The position numbers and the translations under genes were made by a program. Below the pieces are notes generated by a model. That model did not search any database and had not been told where the DNA came from. It saw only the letters and a program-made list of their open reading frames with translations. A stretch of 35,368 nt of DNA from Gammaproteobacteria bacterium (GTDB lineage: Bacteria > Pseudomonadota > Gammaproteobacteria > Burkholderiales > Sulfuricellaceae): the NCBI GenBank assembly GCA_018823025.1, contig JAHJJI010000004.1:1-35368 (forward strand), given 5' to 3'. This document shows, piece after piece, positions 27,392 through 35,241 of this stretch (position 1 is the first letter of the stretch; every line of letters begins with the position of its first letter).

Positions 27392-28016
27392 CCTGTTGGT
27401 CCAGACGGATGTGATCGATCAGGCGCGTGCCGAGGCGTTCCATTTCGTCCATGGTTTGCGATTGCACACGAGAGAAGTAATTGAACCCGAACAAGGCGAT
27501 CAGCGCGATCAGCAAGCCGATTGCCGTTGCAATGAGCGCCTGGGCCACACCGCCCGTCACCCCGGTGGGATTCACAATGCCGCTGCCGCCGATGATCTTG
27601 AAGGCATCCATCATTCCGCCGATGGTTCCCATCAGCCCGAGCAAGGGTGCCGCAGTGACGATAGTCTCCAGCACCCACAACCTGCGGGCAAGCGATGTTT
27701 CGATCAGCTGGGCTTCATCAGCCGCACGGGATTCAGTCCACCATGCGGGACGACTCCGGTTGGCGATCACCACCTCGAAAAACCGCCTGAAGTAATGACG
27801 TTCATTCAAGCCGTAAAGCTTTTTTTCCAGATCTTCCCAGGCAAAGCCATAAGTCTCGGCGAGGTTGAGTAACTCAAGTGGAAGACGGGCATAACGCCAA
27901 TAGATAAATGCCTTCTCAAGCATAATGACCAAGGCGATGATCGCCAGCAACGACAACGGCAGAATGATCATTCCGCCGAGTTTTATTGCGATCCAGGTTT
28001 CATGTAGGTCTTGCAT
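27369..28016 (-). CDS. exbB: ExbB/TolQ/MotA-family proton channel protein
   Basis: A 215-aa membrane protein with three helices (about 14-34, 114-137, 159-180) and a cytoplasmic loop between the first two. Conserved blocks: AAPLLGLMGTIGGMMDAF in TM2 and GGVAQALIATAIGLLIALIAL in TM3, with the Thr/Gly residues that line the proton path. GGAG is 6 bases before the ATG. First gene of the run exbB-exbD-CxxC protein-small ORF-crcB-DUF190-tauE. The substrate system served by this stator is not evident; no TonB-dependent receptor is in the window. Confidence 0.93.
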   Translation of the reverse strand: MQDLHETWIAIKLGGMIILPLSLLAIIALVIMLEKAFIYWRYARLPLELLNLAETYGFAWEDLEKKLYGLNERHYFRRFFEVVIANRSRPAWWTESRAADEAQLIETSLARRLWVLETIVTAAPLLGLMGTIGGMMDAFKIIGGSGIVNPTGVTGGVAQALIATAIGLLIALIALFGFNYFSRVQSQTMDEMERLGTRLIDHIRLDQQGDAHEAA

Positions 28017-28058
28017 GGTTGACTCCGAATTGGATGGGATTAAAAATAGTGGAAAGCG

Positions 28059-28139
28059 CTAGTGACCGGGGAACAGAACGGCGCGTTCGAGGTTCGCCAT
28101 CAGCACCCAGGAGGAGTTTTTTGCGGAAGTAGAGTACAT
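28059..28139 (-). pseudogene. Possible remnant of a host-attachment-type protein N-terminus
   Basis: A 26-codon frame in the 150-bp gap between lpxR-like and exbB reads MYSTSAKNSSWVLMANLERAV in effect, with the WVLxANxxRAxLF pattern that opens Host_attach (PF10116-like) proteins, and then stops at TAG. Nothing after the stop continues the family. It may be a decayed gene start or chance; I know of no functional 26-aa form. Confidence 0.25.
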
Positions 28140-28166
28140 CAGTTACGCTTCAAGTGCGCAGGCGTT

Positions 28167-29363
28167 TTAGAACTCTATGCTCAGCGCGACAGAGCCATAA
28201 GACTGGTTTGGCCCCTGTTCCTCGAATTCCCGTGAACGGTAAACATGCATCACGGCCAGCTTGACGCCGTGTCCAGCGACCAAACTATGAGCGCTGACCC
28301 CGATAGCCGCCTGGGCAACCCATGGCCGGCGAGTGACACTGTGGCTTGATCGAAAGAGGTTGCCGTCGAGTGAAAAATCATGCGCGACGAGTTTTGTTTC
28401 CATCGTTCCAAAAAGGTGAATACCGGGTCGCAACCTGGCGACCGACAATGGTGCATCAGCTGAGCCGCTACGGATGGAGGCGGATGGCGGACGATTTTCG
28501 GCGCCGGGTCTGATCGGATAGGTCCCGAAGTCGTTCGGCAGATTCCAACCGATACGCCCTTCGATCCCCAGGGTAGCGGAGGTTTCGATGTTGCCTAGTC
28601 GCAGTCCCAGTGAGCGTATCGAATCGGCTGAGAAACCCGGCGTGATCGGTCCCGTTCCGCGATAGTCCTTGAATTTTCGGTCGATGGCCAATTGCAGCGC
28701 AGGCTCATTCTTCAACTGATGTTGCCAACCGAGAAATCTGTCGGCGCCGATCGCATCGTGAACAAGATTTTGTGTCTGTTCCGCGAGAGACAACGGGCCG
28801 ATGACGCCCAATGTGATCTCGCGTGTATCGAGCATTTCCGAGAGGCTTTGTGGTTCATGTTTCCGCCGGTTCCACGACATGCCCACGTACAGCAAGCCCG
28901 CATAAGGCCGATCGTCCAGGATCGGATCGGTTCTGGCAGGATCTTTTGGCGTGAACATGGATTGGCCAAACTTCACCACCACATTTTGCGTATGTGCGGA
29001 GTTTGCCTCATCGGACCAAAAACCAGGGTTCAGAAACTTGATGAGTTCCGCCTGTAATCGTACCGGTGTGGGCATGCACTCGGTTCGAAGCTTGCCGGCG
29101 ATGTCGTGCGAAACAGCGGTGAATGCCACGCCGTTCGTGTAGTTTTGGTCGGTACCGGTAAAAAGGTCATTCTCCAGTCTTGCGGTACCCCCGCGGAATC
29201 TGACCACTTCATCTGCCTTGCAACCATTGATGCTGGAGGTGTTTTCATTGGTGGCCTGTGCGATGGCCGGCACGATGAGTAAAAACATCATGAGTAGCCA
29301 CGCGGATTTCCCCTGCCCACGCCTTGTCGTCAGATGCATCGTGGGGAGCGGCCTGCATGCCAT
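28167..29363 (-). CDS. lpxR: LpxR-like outer-membrane lipid A 3'-O-deacylase (DUF2219)
   Basis: About 398 aa. Signal peptide (hydrophobic WLLMMFLLIVPAIAQA) followed by the LpxR/DUF2219 beta-barrel. Hallmarks: LENDLFTGTDQNYTNG at about residues 63-78 (the Asn-Asp pair matches the LpxR active site), DDRPYAGLLYVGMSW, LGVIGPLSLAEQTQNLVHDAIG and a barrel-type terminal SIEF ending in Phe. Characterised LpxR removes the 3' acyl chains of lipid A and needs Ca2+. The start at 29363 is chosen because it makes an ATGA overlap with the upstream gene; ATG 29339 (MHLTTRRG) is equally possible. The longer open frame to 29564 is unlikely, being within the upstream gene. Confidence 0.85.
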   Translation of the reverse strand: MACRPLPTMHLTTRRGQGKSAWLLMMFLLIVPAIAQATNENTSSINGCKADEVVRFRGGTARLENDLFTGTDQNYTNGVAFTAVSHDIAGKLRTECMPTPVRLQAELIKFLNPGFWSDEANSAHTQNVVVKFGQSMFTPKDPARTDPILDDRPYAGLLYVGMSWNRRKHEPQSLSEMLDTREITLGVIGPLSLAEQTQNLVHDAIGADRFLGWQHQLKNEPALQLAIDRKFKDYRGTGPITPGFSADSIRSLGLRLGNIETSATLGIEGRIGWNLPNDFGTYPIRPGAENRPPSASIRSGSADAPLSVARLRPGIHLFGTMETKLVAHDFSLDGNLFRSSHSVTRRPWVAQAAIGVSAHSLVAGHGVKLAVMHVYRSREFEEQGPNQSYGSVALSIEF

Positions 29364-29770
29364 CACGCCAGACGCCGCACCAACCGGCGCCAGGCAATGG
29401 CCGCGATCGTCACCCACACCAACGTTCGCAGGCTCATGGCAATCACCGTGCGCAACTCGTAGGCGCCACCGGAAACCACGTGTATGCCGAAAGCCGCTAA
29501 CGTGAGCGCTGTCGCCGTGGCGATGGCGACGGCCAGCCACATTGCCCAGCACTGCTGCAGCCACAGACCGGTGCCGGCAATGATATAGGCGAAGCCCGCC
29601 AGAAAATTAAACCAGAGCACGAAAGGCACATAGTTGCCGGCTGCAATGCGCGCTGCTTCGTCACCGAACAAAATCGTGCCGCCTTCCTTGACGGTCAGCA
29701 GACCGAACCCTGCCGCGACCAGCGAAATCGCCCAGATTCGGAATCCGCGTTGTCGATTGTAGGTATTCAT
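29363..29770 (-). CDS. Uncharacterised four-helix membrane protein
   Basis: A 135-aa protein with four predicted membrane helices (about 11-27, 48-66, 72-98, 106-127) and a basic C-terminus (WRRLVRRLA). I do not recognise the family. It lies 40 bp after the cytochrome c gene and overlaps the LpxR-like gene start, so it is translationally coupled to the latter. The Gly/Ala-rich helices would fit a small carrier or an electron-transfer accessory, but nothing specific is visible. Confidence 0.8.
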   Translation of the reverse strand: MNTYNRQRGFRIWAISLVAAGFGLLTVKEGGTILFGDEAARIAAGNYVPFVLWFNFLAGFAYIIAGTGLWLQQCWAMWLAVAIATATALTLAAFGIHVVSGGAYELRTVIAMSLRTLVWVTIAAIAWRRLVRRLA

Positions 29771-29810
29771 GGAATTACCCCTGTAGTGTTAACGCTTGTA
29801 TTCAACAGAA

Positions 29811-30263
29811 TCATTGAACAGCGTCCTTCTTGCCGTAGAAATGCTCTACAAACGGTTTGCGGAATTCGCTGTGGCAGTTGTAGCAACTGGTCTGGAGTTT
29901 CTGGAAGGCGAAAATGACGCCTTGGCCATCTTTGGCCTTGGCGGCCTTGCCTACCGACTGCGCCTGCTCGTGGGTTTCTCCGTCATAGGCCTTGAACTTG
30001 CCCATGTTGGCACCCATGAAACCCATGATGCGCATTTTTTCCGTCATCGGCGGCTGAGGATGGTCGGCGATCAGGGGTGCGGTTTTTTCCACCAATTCCC
30101 AGTCCCCGCGAGAAATCCCGTCGGTGATGGTTTGCATATTATTACCCAGATCCTTCATGACCTTCTGCAAGACTAGCGGCTCCGCCGCTTGCACTCCAGA
30201 TACGGCGAATAGCAAGAATGAAGGAACAAGGAAATTGAGGATAAGGTTATGGGTGTTTTTCAT
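29811..30263 (-). CDS. Class II (c'-type) periplasmic cytochrome c
   Basis: A 150-aa exported haem protein. Signal peptide to about residue 26 (VSGVQA). The body is helical, and a single haem-attachment motif CYNCH (Cys127, Cys130, His131) is at the C-terminal end, the placement expected for class II four-helix-bundle cytochromes. Several Met residues (MGFMGANMGKF, about 80-90) could give a sixth ligand as in cytochrome c-556. Electron transfer or gas binding in the periplasm is inferred. It is the second minus-strand gene after the EF-hand gene, 75 bp downstream of it. Confidence 0.9.
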   Translation of the reverse strand: MKNTHNLILNFLVPSFLLFAVSGVQAAEPLVLQKVMKDLGNNMQTITDGISRGDWELVEKTAPLIADHPQPPMTEKMRIMGFMGANMGKFKAYDGETHEQAQSVGKAAKAKDGQGVIFAFQKLQTSCYNCHSEFRKPFVEHFYGKKDAVQ

Positions 30264-30313
30264 ATCAGGAAGCCCTTTTGTAAACAGTTTTTGCTAATCC
30301 ATCCAACAAATGA

Positions 30314-30330
30314 GGCGCAAAACCTGCGCC
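30314..30330 (-). terminator. Weak hairpin after the EF-hand gene
   Basis: A 6-bp GC stem (GGCGCA / TGCGCC) with a 5-base loop lies just past the EF-hand stop. There is no proper U-tract (TCATTTG follows on the minus strand), so it may be an attenuating or stability hairpin rather than a terminator. Confidence 0.3.
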
Positions 30331-30338
30331 CCTTTGAC

Positions 30339-30983
30339 TCAGGCCGCTGTTGAAATGGTGCGGCCGCGGGTTTGCTCGTCTTGACCGAATGCACCATAAG
30401 ATGCCGCCAGTTCCATTATTCTAGCCATTACCCTGGCATCGGCACTCTGCGCTTCACTTGAGGACGAGGTGGTTCCGTTTGATAATTGGTAAGCCATCGC
30501 TTCCTGCGCACTGATTTTTCCATCCTGATTAGTGTCCGCCGCGTCAAAATTCTGGGCCAGGGTATTCAGCGCCTGTGATGCGTTGCCAGTGGCACTGTCT
30601 GCCATGCTACCAATGTCGCTCTTCGACATGCCACCCATTCCACCCTTACCGCTCATCCGCATGCTCTGGAATTGGCTGTCGAGCTGGTCGGCAAGTTTTG
30701 CGACACTATCGGACATCTCCTGCTTGGTCACCTTGCCGTCACCATTGCTGTCCAGCGCCTTGAAGACATCGTCCACACTGGGGGTCTTGCCAGAAGATTT
30801 ACTCGATGAGACCTGATCGAAAGCGCTTTGAAGATCGCTTTTCTCGATATATCCCTGACCTTTGGTGTCCAGCTTCGAAAATAACTTGTCAGCCATTTTT
30901 GATGGGTCTGGACGCTGCATCCCATTCATTCCACCCATCATCGCTGAAGAATTCCCTCCGGCACCACCGATTGCGCTACTCAT
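30339..30983 (-). CDS. EF-hand calcium-binding protein (XopAW-like)
   Basis: A 214-aa protein with three EF-hand loops: about residues 39-50 (DTKGQGYIEKSD), 78-89 (DSNGDGKVTKQE) and 150-161 (DTNQDGKISAQE). Loops 2 and 3 match the canonical DxNxDGxI/V..xE pattern; loop 1 is slightly degenerate. The N-terminus is Gly/Met/Ser-rich and has no signal peptide, so location is uncertain. The ATG at 30983 is preferred because a GGGGG ribosome-binding site is 6-7 bases before it; an upstream in-frame ATG (31058) lies before that site. It diverges from an OmpR-type regulator, suggesting control by, or input to, that system. Confidence 0.88.
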   Translation of the reverse strand: MSSAIGGAGGNSSAMMGGMNGMQRPDPSKMADKLFSKLDTKGQGYIEKSDLQSAFDQVSSSKSSGKTPSVDDVFKALDSNGDGKVTKQEMSDSVAKLADQLDSQFQSMRMSGKGGMGGMSKSDIGSMADSATGNASQALNTLAQNFDAADTNQDGKISAQEAMAYQLSNGTTSSSSEAQSADARVMARIMELAASYGAFGQDEQTRGRTISTAA

Positions 30984-31046
30984 AACAATACCCCCTATAT
31001 AAAATAAACAATTTGCTTTGCAGCGAAGCATATTTAACCGCCATGG

Positions 31047-31123
31047 TGTAACCGGCATATGTCAGAGCGGGTCTTTTTTGTAACTTATTGTGACAAAGAT
31101 CCGAGCCGTTACACTGCTTTACA
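31047..31123. promoter_or_regulatory. Candidate operator sites (TGTAAC/GTTACA/TTTACA) in the divergent region
   Basis: TGTAAC occurs at 31047 and 31079, its inverse GTTACA at 31108, and TTTACA at 31118. The last two start exactly 10 bases apart, similar to the tandem half-sites of OmpR/PhoB regulators. TTGTGA (31088) and TACACT (31110) could be a -35/-10 pair with a 16-base spacer for the regulator gene. The pattern is short and could be chance. Confidence 0.35.
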
Positions 31124-31166
31124 ATTTTCTTGCATGAAAATCAGGTAAACAGGGTATAAAAACATC

Positions 31167-31892
31167 ATGACAACACCAGAACACATTCTTATCGTGGACG
31201 ACGATGCCGAGATCCGCAGCCTGCTGGGCGATTACCTGCAGAAAAGCGGCTATCGAACCACTTCCGTTGCGGAAGGCAAGGGCATGTTGGCGGCGCTGGA
31301 GAGCGGACGGGTGGATTTAATCGTGCTCGACCTGATGCTACCGGGGGACGATGGCCTGGTACTATGCCGCAACCTGCGGGCGCGCTCAGAAATCCCGGTG
31401 ATCATGCTCACCGCCCGTGGCGAGGACATGGACCGCATTCTCGGTCTGGAAATGGGCGCCGACGATTACCTGCCCAAGCCATTCAATCCGCGCGAGCTAC
31501 TGGCGCGCATCAAGAGCATCCTGCGCCGGGCCAAGGCCTTGCCGGAAAATCTGCGTACCGACAACGCGCTTCACCTCCGTTTTGCCGGATGGCAGTTGGA
31601 TACAATCTCGCGCCAACTGGTCTCGTCGGAAGGGGTGGTGGTTCCATTGAGTGGTTCTGAATATCGCCTGCTCCGAATATTTCTCAATCACCCCAACCGG
31701 GTTCTCAGCCGGGATCAACTCATGGATTTGATGCAGGGGCGGGAAACAGATCCGTTTGAAAGAAGCATTGATGTTCAGGTGAGTCGACTCCGCCACCGCC
31801 TGGCGGACGATGCCAAGGAACCCACCATCATCAAGACCGTACGGGGCGAAGGCTATGTCCTGGCCGCGCAGGTAGAAGCAGGAGGAAAATGA
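31167..31892 (+). CDS. OmpR/PhoB-family response regulator
   Basis: A 241-aa DNA-binding regulator. Receiver domain (about 6-120): DDD at 11-13, phospho-Asp55 in VLDLMLPGDDG, LTARGED switch, and LPKPFNPRELLARI with the conserved Lys. C-terminal winged helix (about 137-233): LSGSEYRLLRIFLNHPNRVLSR and FERSIDVQVSRLRHRL, ending IIKTVRGEGYVL, all typical of OmpR. Closest in style to OmpR itself. It is coupled to the downstream kinase by an ATGATG overlap and diverges from the EF-hand gene. Confidence 0.94.
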   Translation: MTTPEHILIVDDDAEIRSLLGDYLQKSGYRTTSVAEGKGMLAALESGRVDLIVLDLMLPGDDGLVLCRNLRARSEIPVIMLTARGEDMDRILGLEMGADDYLPKPFNPRELLARIKSILRRAKALPENLRTDNALHLRFAGWQLDTISRQLVSSEGVVVPLSGSEYRLLRIFLNHPNRVLSRDQLMDLMQGRETDPFERSIDVQVSRLRHRLADDAKEPTIIKTVRGEGYVLAAQVEAGGK

Positions 31893-33334
31893 TGCGACTC
31901 TTGCCTCAATCCCTGTTCAGCCGCATGGTTCTGATCCTGCTCGGCGGTCTGATTCTGGTGCAGTCAATTAGCGTCACCTTCCATTTGCGCGAACGCGACC
32001 GTTTGCTGTTTCGCTCGAACAGCATGGAATCGGCGCAACGGATCGCCGATACCCTCCGGCTACTAAATTCGCTTGCCCCCGCCGATCGGCATAAATTCGT
32101 GGCGACCCTCAATTCCCCAACCCTGCGAATTTCACTTGACGCCCCCCACTCAAGCCATCCCCCTCAGAACCTGGACAGTGCAAACCAGGCGGCCAGTTTC
32201 GGCATGATGCTACGCGACCTGCTTGGGGAACACCCCCCTATCGCAGTCACTGTTTCCGAAATGAAATGGCCCGCAAGGCAACACGAGGTCAATTCGCCCC
32301 ATCTCGCCAACAGCATCCATCCACAGCAAATAACCGCCTTCGCAGTTGAAACACGCTTGCTGGATGGGTCAACGGTGTCACTCGACGCACTCCCAACTGG
32401 CCAGGCTTTCCCCCTGCCTCCCCGCCTGCTGCTCAATCTGCTGATCCTGCTTGCCGCAGTAATTTTTCTTTCGCTGCTCGCCGTACGACTTACCACGCGC
32501 CCCCTTAACGCCCTCGCCAACGCCGCTGAAAAACTGGGCAACGACATCAACAGCCCACCTTTGTTGGAAACAGGCCCGACCGAAGTGCGTCGTGCGGCAC
32601 ATGCCTTCAACACCATGCAATCACGCCTGGCCAACTATATTCAGGAACGCACGCGGATTCTCGCCGCCATGTCGCACGACCTGAAAACCCCCATCACCCG
32701 GTTACGGCTCCGTGCCGAATTGCTGGGGGATGACGACCTCAGAGCGAAATTCACGAAGGATCTGGAAGAAATGGAGTCCCTGGTTGCCGCTACCCTGGAT
32801 TTCATGCGCGGCGTGGACAATCCGGAGACGGTGCAACCTGTGGACATCATGGCCTTGCTGGAAAGCCTCCAGGCAGATGCGGCGGAAATTGGCCATGAAG
32901 TCAGATTGCAGGGTATCGCTGCACAGCCTTATCCGTGCAAGCCGACAGCCCTGAAGCGATGCCTGAGCAATTTAATCGACAATGCCATCAAATACGGAAA
33001 AAGTGCCACCGTCATCGTGAAAGACGACAACAAACAACTACAAATCCACATCCTGGATCACGGCCAAGGCATTCCAGAGGCTGAACTAGAACGGGTATTC
33101 GAACCTTTTTATCGCCTGGAAAATTCACGCAGCCGCGATACCGGCGGCACCGGCCTGGGCTTGGGCATTGCACGCAACATCGCGCAGATGCATGGCGGCG
33201 AACTGGTACTGAAAAACAAGGCCGGCGGCGGCCTCGAAGTCATCCTCGCCCTGCCAAAACCCTTTGCCCACGGAACGATGGCAACAAAGATTGGAACAGC
33301 GTCTAACATTCAGGCGAAGAAAGTGAAGATGTAA
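31889..33334 (+). CDS. EnvZ-type sensor histidine kinase
   Basis: A 481-aa membrane kinase. TM1 about 13-33, a periplasmic sensor region of about 140 residues with His- and Pro-rich patches, TM2 about 178-200, HAMP, then HisKA with His263 in MSHDLKTPITRLRLR (the EnvZ-type box), and HATPase_c with NLIDNAIKYG, DHGQGIP and GTGLGLGIA. Two start codons, ATGATG at 31889/31892, follow a GGAGGA site at 31881; the second ATG has better spacing. The last 25 bp overlap the 3' end of the convergent tauE gene. The signal is unknown; the divergent EF-hand gene hints at divalent cations. Confidence 0.93.
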   Translation: MMRLLPQSLFSRMVLILLGGLILVQSISVTFHLRERDRLLFRSNSMESAQRIADTLRLLNSLAPADRHKFVATLNSPTLRISLDAPHSSHPPQNLDSANQAASFGMMLRDLLGEHPPIAVTVSEMKWPARQHEVNSPHLANSIHPQQITAFAVETRLLDGSTVSLDALPTGQAFPLPPRLLLNLLILLAAVIFLSLLAVRLTTRPLNALANAAEKLGNDINSPPLLETGPTEVRRAAHAFNTMQSRLANYIQERTRILAAMSHDLKTPITRLRLRAELLGDDDLRAKFTKDLEEMESLVAATLDFMRGVDNPETVQPVDIMALLESLQADAAEIGHEVRLQGIAAQPYPCKPTALKRCLSNLIDNAIKYGKSATVIVKDDNKQLQIHILDHGQGIPEAELERVFEPFYRLENSRSRDTGGTGLGLGIARNIAQMHGGELVLKNKAGGGLEVILALPKPFAHGTMATKIGTASNIQAKKVKM

Positions 33335-34215
33335 TATCCCGCCAGAATCATCAGCAGCAAACCCAGTAGCAGCTTGAGTGTTTTTTGCGGAACACGTTTC
33401 TGGCATCTGGCTCCGAAGTACATCCCGGCGAAACCACCCAGGCCGAACAGCAGGCCCAGCGCCCAATCCGGCTGGGTCGCCATCCCCACCGGCGCGGGAA
33501 GCAGGCTATACAACGCCACCCCGGCTACCGAGGTGAACAGCGTACCGGCAATCGCCGCCCCGGCGATGGCATGCACCGGCAGCCCGAACAGGGCCACGCA
33601 GAACGGTGCGATGATGGCACCACCACCGATGCCATAAATGCCCCCTATCACGCCCACTACCAGCGCCAGCAGGAACATGGCCGGCACACTGAAAGAGTAG
33701 GTCTGCTCGCCGAAAGAAAAACTCGTCCTGGCCAGCGAGAACTGGAGCATACGGATCGCTGTTACAGGCTGTGGTGTAGTCGTTTCTGTCCGAGGTTTTT
33801 CATGCCAGGGCAGGAACTCCGCCAGCACCCGATAGCCGATATACAGCAGGACCAACCCGGCAAACAGCTTGAAATCACGCGGATCTGGCAGGTACCGGAC
33901 ACGCAGAAAATAGCCAATGACAATACCCGGCAGGGTGCCGACTACGATCACCCACACCAGCGGCCACACCATGCGGCCTTCGCGCAGGTAGCGGTAAACG
34001 CCGCCGGGCGTGGCGACCAGGTTATAGACCAGATTGGTGGCACTGACCGAGGGCGCTGTGTAACTGAGGATACTCATCTGGAACGGCAGCAGCAGGAACG
34101 CCCCGGAGATGCCCACCATCGAAGTGAAAAAGGAAATGGTGAACGCCACCAGCGGCGGCAACCACAGCCAGGTATGCACGCCGGAAACGGGAAATGTCAG
34201 GGCCAGCCAGTCCAT
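33310..34215 (-). CDS. TauE/SafE family permease (long form)
   Basis: A 301-aa inner-membrane protein with about eight helices. Family blocks: TSMVGISGAFLLLPFQMSIL in the first half and GVIGGIYGIGGGAIIAPFCVALFG in the second. A soluble loop (about 135-160, rich in charged residues and Thr) separates the halves. It is distinct from the 251-aa TauE at 24513. Such proteins move sulfite, sulfonates or thiosulfate-related anions; the neighbouring MBL-fold gene of SoxH-like type makes a link to sulfur metabolism reasonable but unproven. The 3' end overlaps the histidine kinase gene on the other strand. Confidence 0.9.
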   Translation of the reverse strand: MDWLALTFPVSGVHTWLWLPPLVAFTISFFTSMVGISGAFLLLPFQMSILSYTAPSVSATNLVYNLVATPGGVYRYLREGRMVWPLVWVIVVGTLPGIVIGYFLRVRYLPDPRDFKLFAGLVLLYIGYRVLAEFLPWHEKPRTETTTPQPVTAIRMLQFSLARTSFSFGEQTYSFSVPAMFLLALVVGVIGGIYGIGGGAIIAPFCVALFGLPVHAIAGAAIAGTLFTSVAGVALYSLLPAPVGMATQPDWALGLLFGLGGFAGMYFGARCQKRVPQKTLKLLLGLLLMILAGYYIFTFFA

Positions 34216-34254
34216 CGATAGAATATTACTGCAACAGCGCCCGCGCCTGCTCGC

Positions 34255-35238
34255 TTATTCCGCCTCGATCTCCAGGTAAACCCGGCTGGCGTTACCGCCT
34301 TTCAAGGTTTCATAATTCTGCAGGCGGTCGAAAGCCTTCTGGTCGAGACTGTCGATCGCAGTCTGCAGATCCGCCCCGCTATCGTACGCCTTCTGCATAT
34401 GCCCGCGCAGCAAGCGCAGGTAATCGCGGGTATCGCGTTGCGCCAGGTCGAGATCGCACACCTTGCCGTGGCCGGGCACGATCTTGCCAGGCTTGAGCTT
34501 TTCCATCTGCCCGAAGGAGGCTAGCCAGTTTCTGCTATTGCTGAAGGGCAGCACGCCCAGCAGGCGATCGACATAAATCAGGTCGCCCGAAAACAGCACT
34601 TTCTGTTTTGGCAGCCACACCACACTGTCGCCCGGCGTGTGGCCGCCGGAGAAAAACTGCAGCTGAATTTCGGTGCCGCCGAGACGCAAGGTTTCGCGCG
34701 TTTCGAATAGCCGATCAGGATAAACTGGCTGGGTACCGTCCAGCCGCTCTTTCAGGTCAACCCGCAGCGCGTCGAGCTGCATGCCGGCCCGCTGTTCCAT
34801 GTCGGCGCGTGCCGGTCGAGCGGCGATGATTTCCGCACCCTGTTCCCTGAAATAACCATTACCGAGCCAGCGGTGATCCTGGCCGCCGGTATTCACCACA
34901 TACTTCACCGGTTGCCGGGTCACTTGCTTGATGGCGCGATGCATGGCCTGGGCAGCCAGATAACCCGCACCGCTGTCGATTACCACCACCCCACCGGTGG
35001 TGACGATGAACCCGGTATTGGCGTTCATACCGTAATTTTCATAGGTGCGCCCGCCGGTGTCGCCGATAAAGGCATAAACGTCTGGCGCAACCTTGAGCGG
35101 TGTAAGGGTCAACGCAAAAACATTGCCCATCGCCATACAGGAAACAAACAGGAACAGACCGATCAAGCGGCCGCGCGTGTTGGTAAGGGGGTGCAGTTTC
35201 ATTACCTTGGGATCAGCAGACTTGATTAAATTTCTCAT
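34255..35238 (-). CDS. Exported MBL-fold hydrolase of the SoxH / quinoprotein-relay type
   Basis: A 327-aa metallo-beta-lactamase-fold protein with a signal peptide (LIGLFLFVSCMAMGNVFA). ATG 35202 gives the shorter, more typical signal; ATG 35238 is also possible, 3 bp after the previous stop. The usual HxHxDH metal motif reads NTGGQDHRWLGN here, so the first two His are Gly and Gln. Later ligands are kept: His in GGHTPGDSVVW, Asp in LFSGDLIYVDR and His in VPGHGKV. This matches a subgroup I associate with SoxH or quinoprotein-linked hydrolases, probably with one metal or another substrate. Function unproven. Confidence 0.85.
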   Translation of the reverse strand: MRNLIKSADPKVMKLHPLTNTRGRLIGLFLFVSCMAMGNVFALTLTPLKVAPDVYAFIGDTGGRTYENYGMNANTGFIVTTGGVVVIDSGAGYLAAQAMHRAIKQVTRQPVKYVVNTGGQDHRWLGNGYFREQGAEIIAARPARADMEQRAGMQLDALRVDLKERLDGTQPVYPDRLFETRETLRLGGTEIQLQFFSGGHTPGDSVVWLPKQKVLFSGDLIYVDRLLGVLPFSNSRNWLASFGQMEKLKPGKIVPGHGKVCDLDLAQRDTRDYLRLLRGHMQKAYDSGADLQTAIDSLDQKAFDRLQNYETLKGGNASRVYLEIEAE

Positions 35239-35241
35239 AGG

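Noticed and set aside
29364-29564. N-terminal extension of the LpxR-like protein
   Set aside because: It overlaps the upstream membrane-protein gene by 200 bp, and the signal peptide starts well downstream, at the 29363 or 29339 ATG.
30984-31058. N-terminal extension of the EF-hand protein
   Set aside because: The GGGGG ribosome-binding site lies just before the ATG at 30983, and the extra residues do not form a signal peptide.
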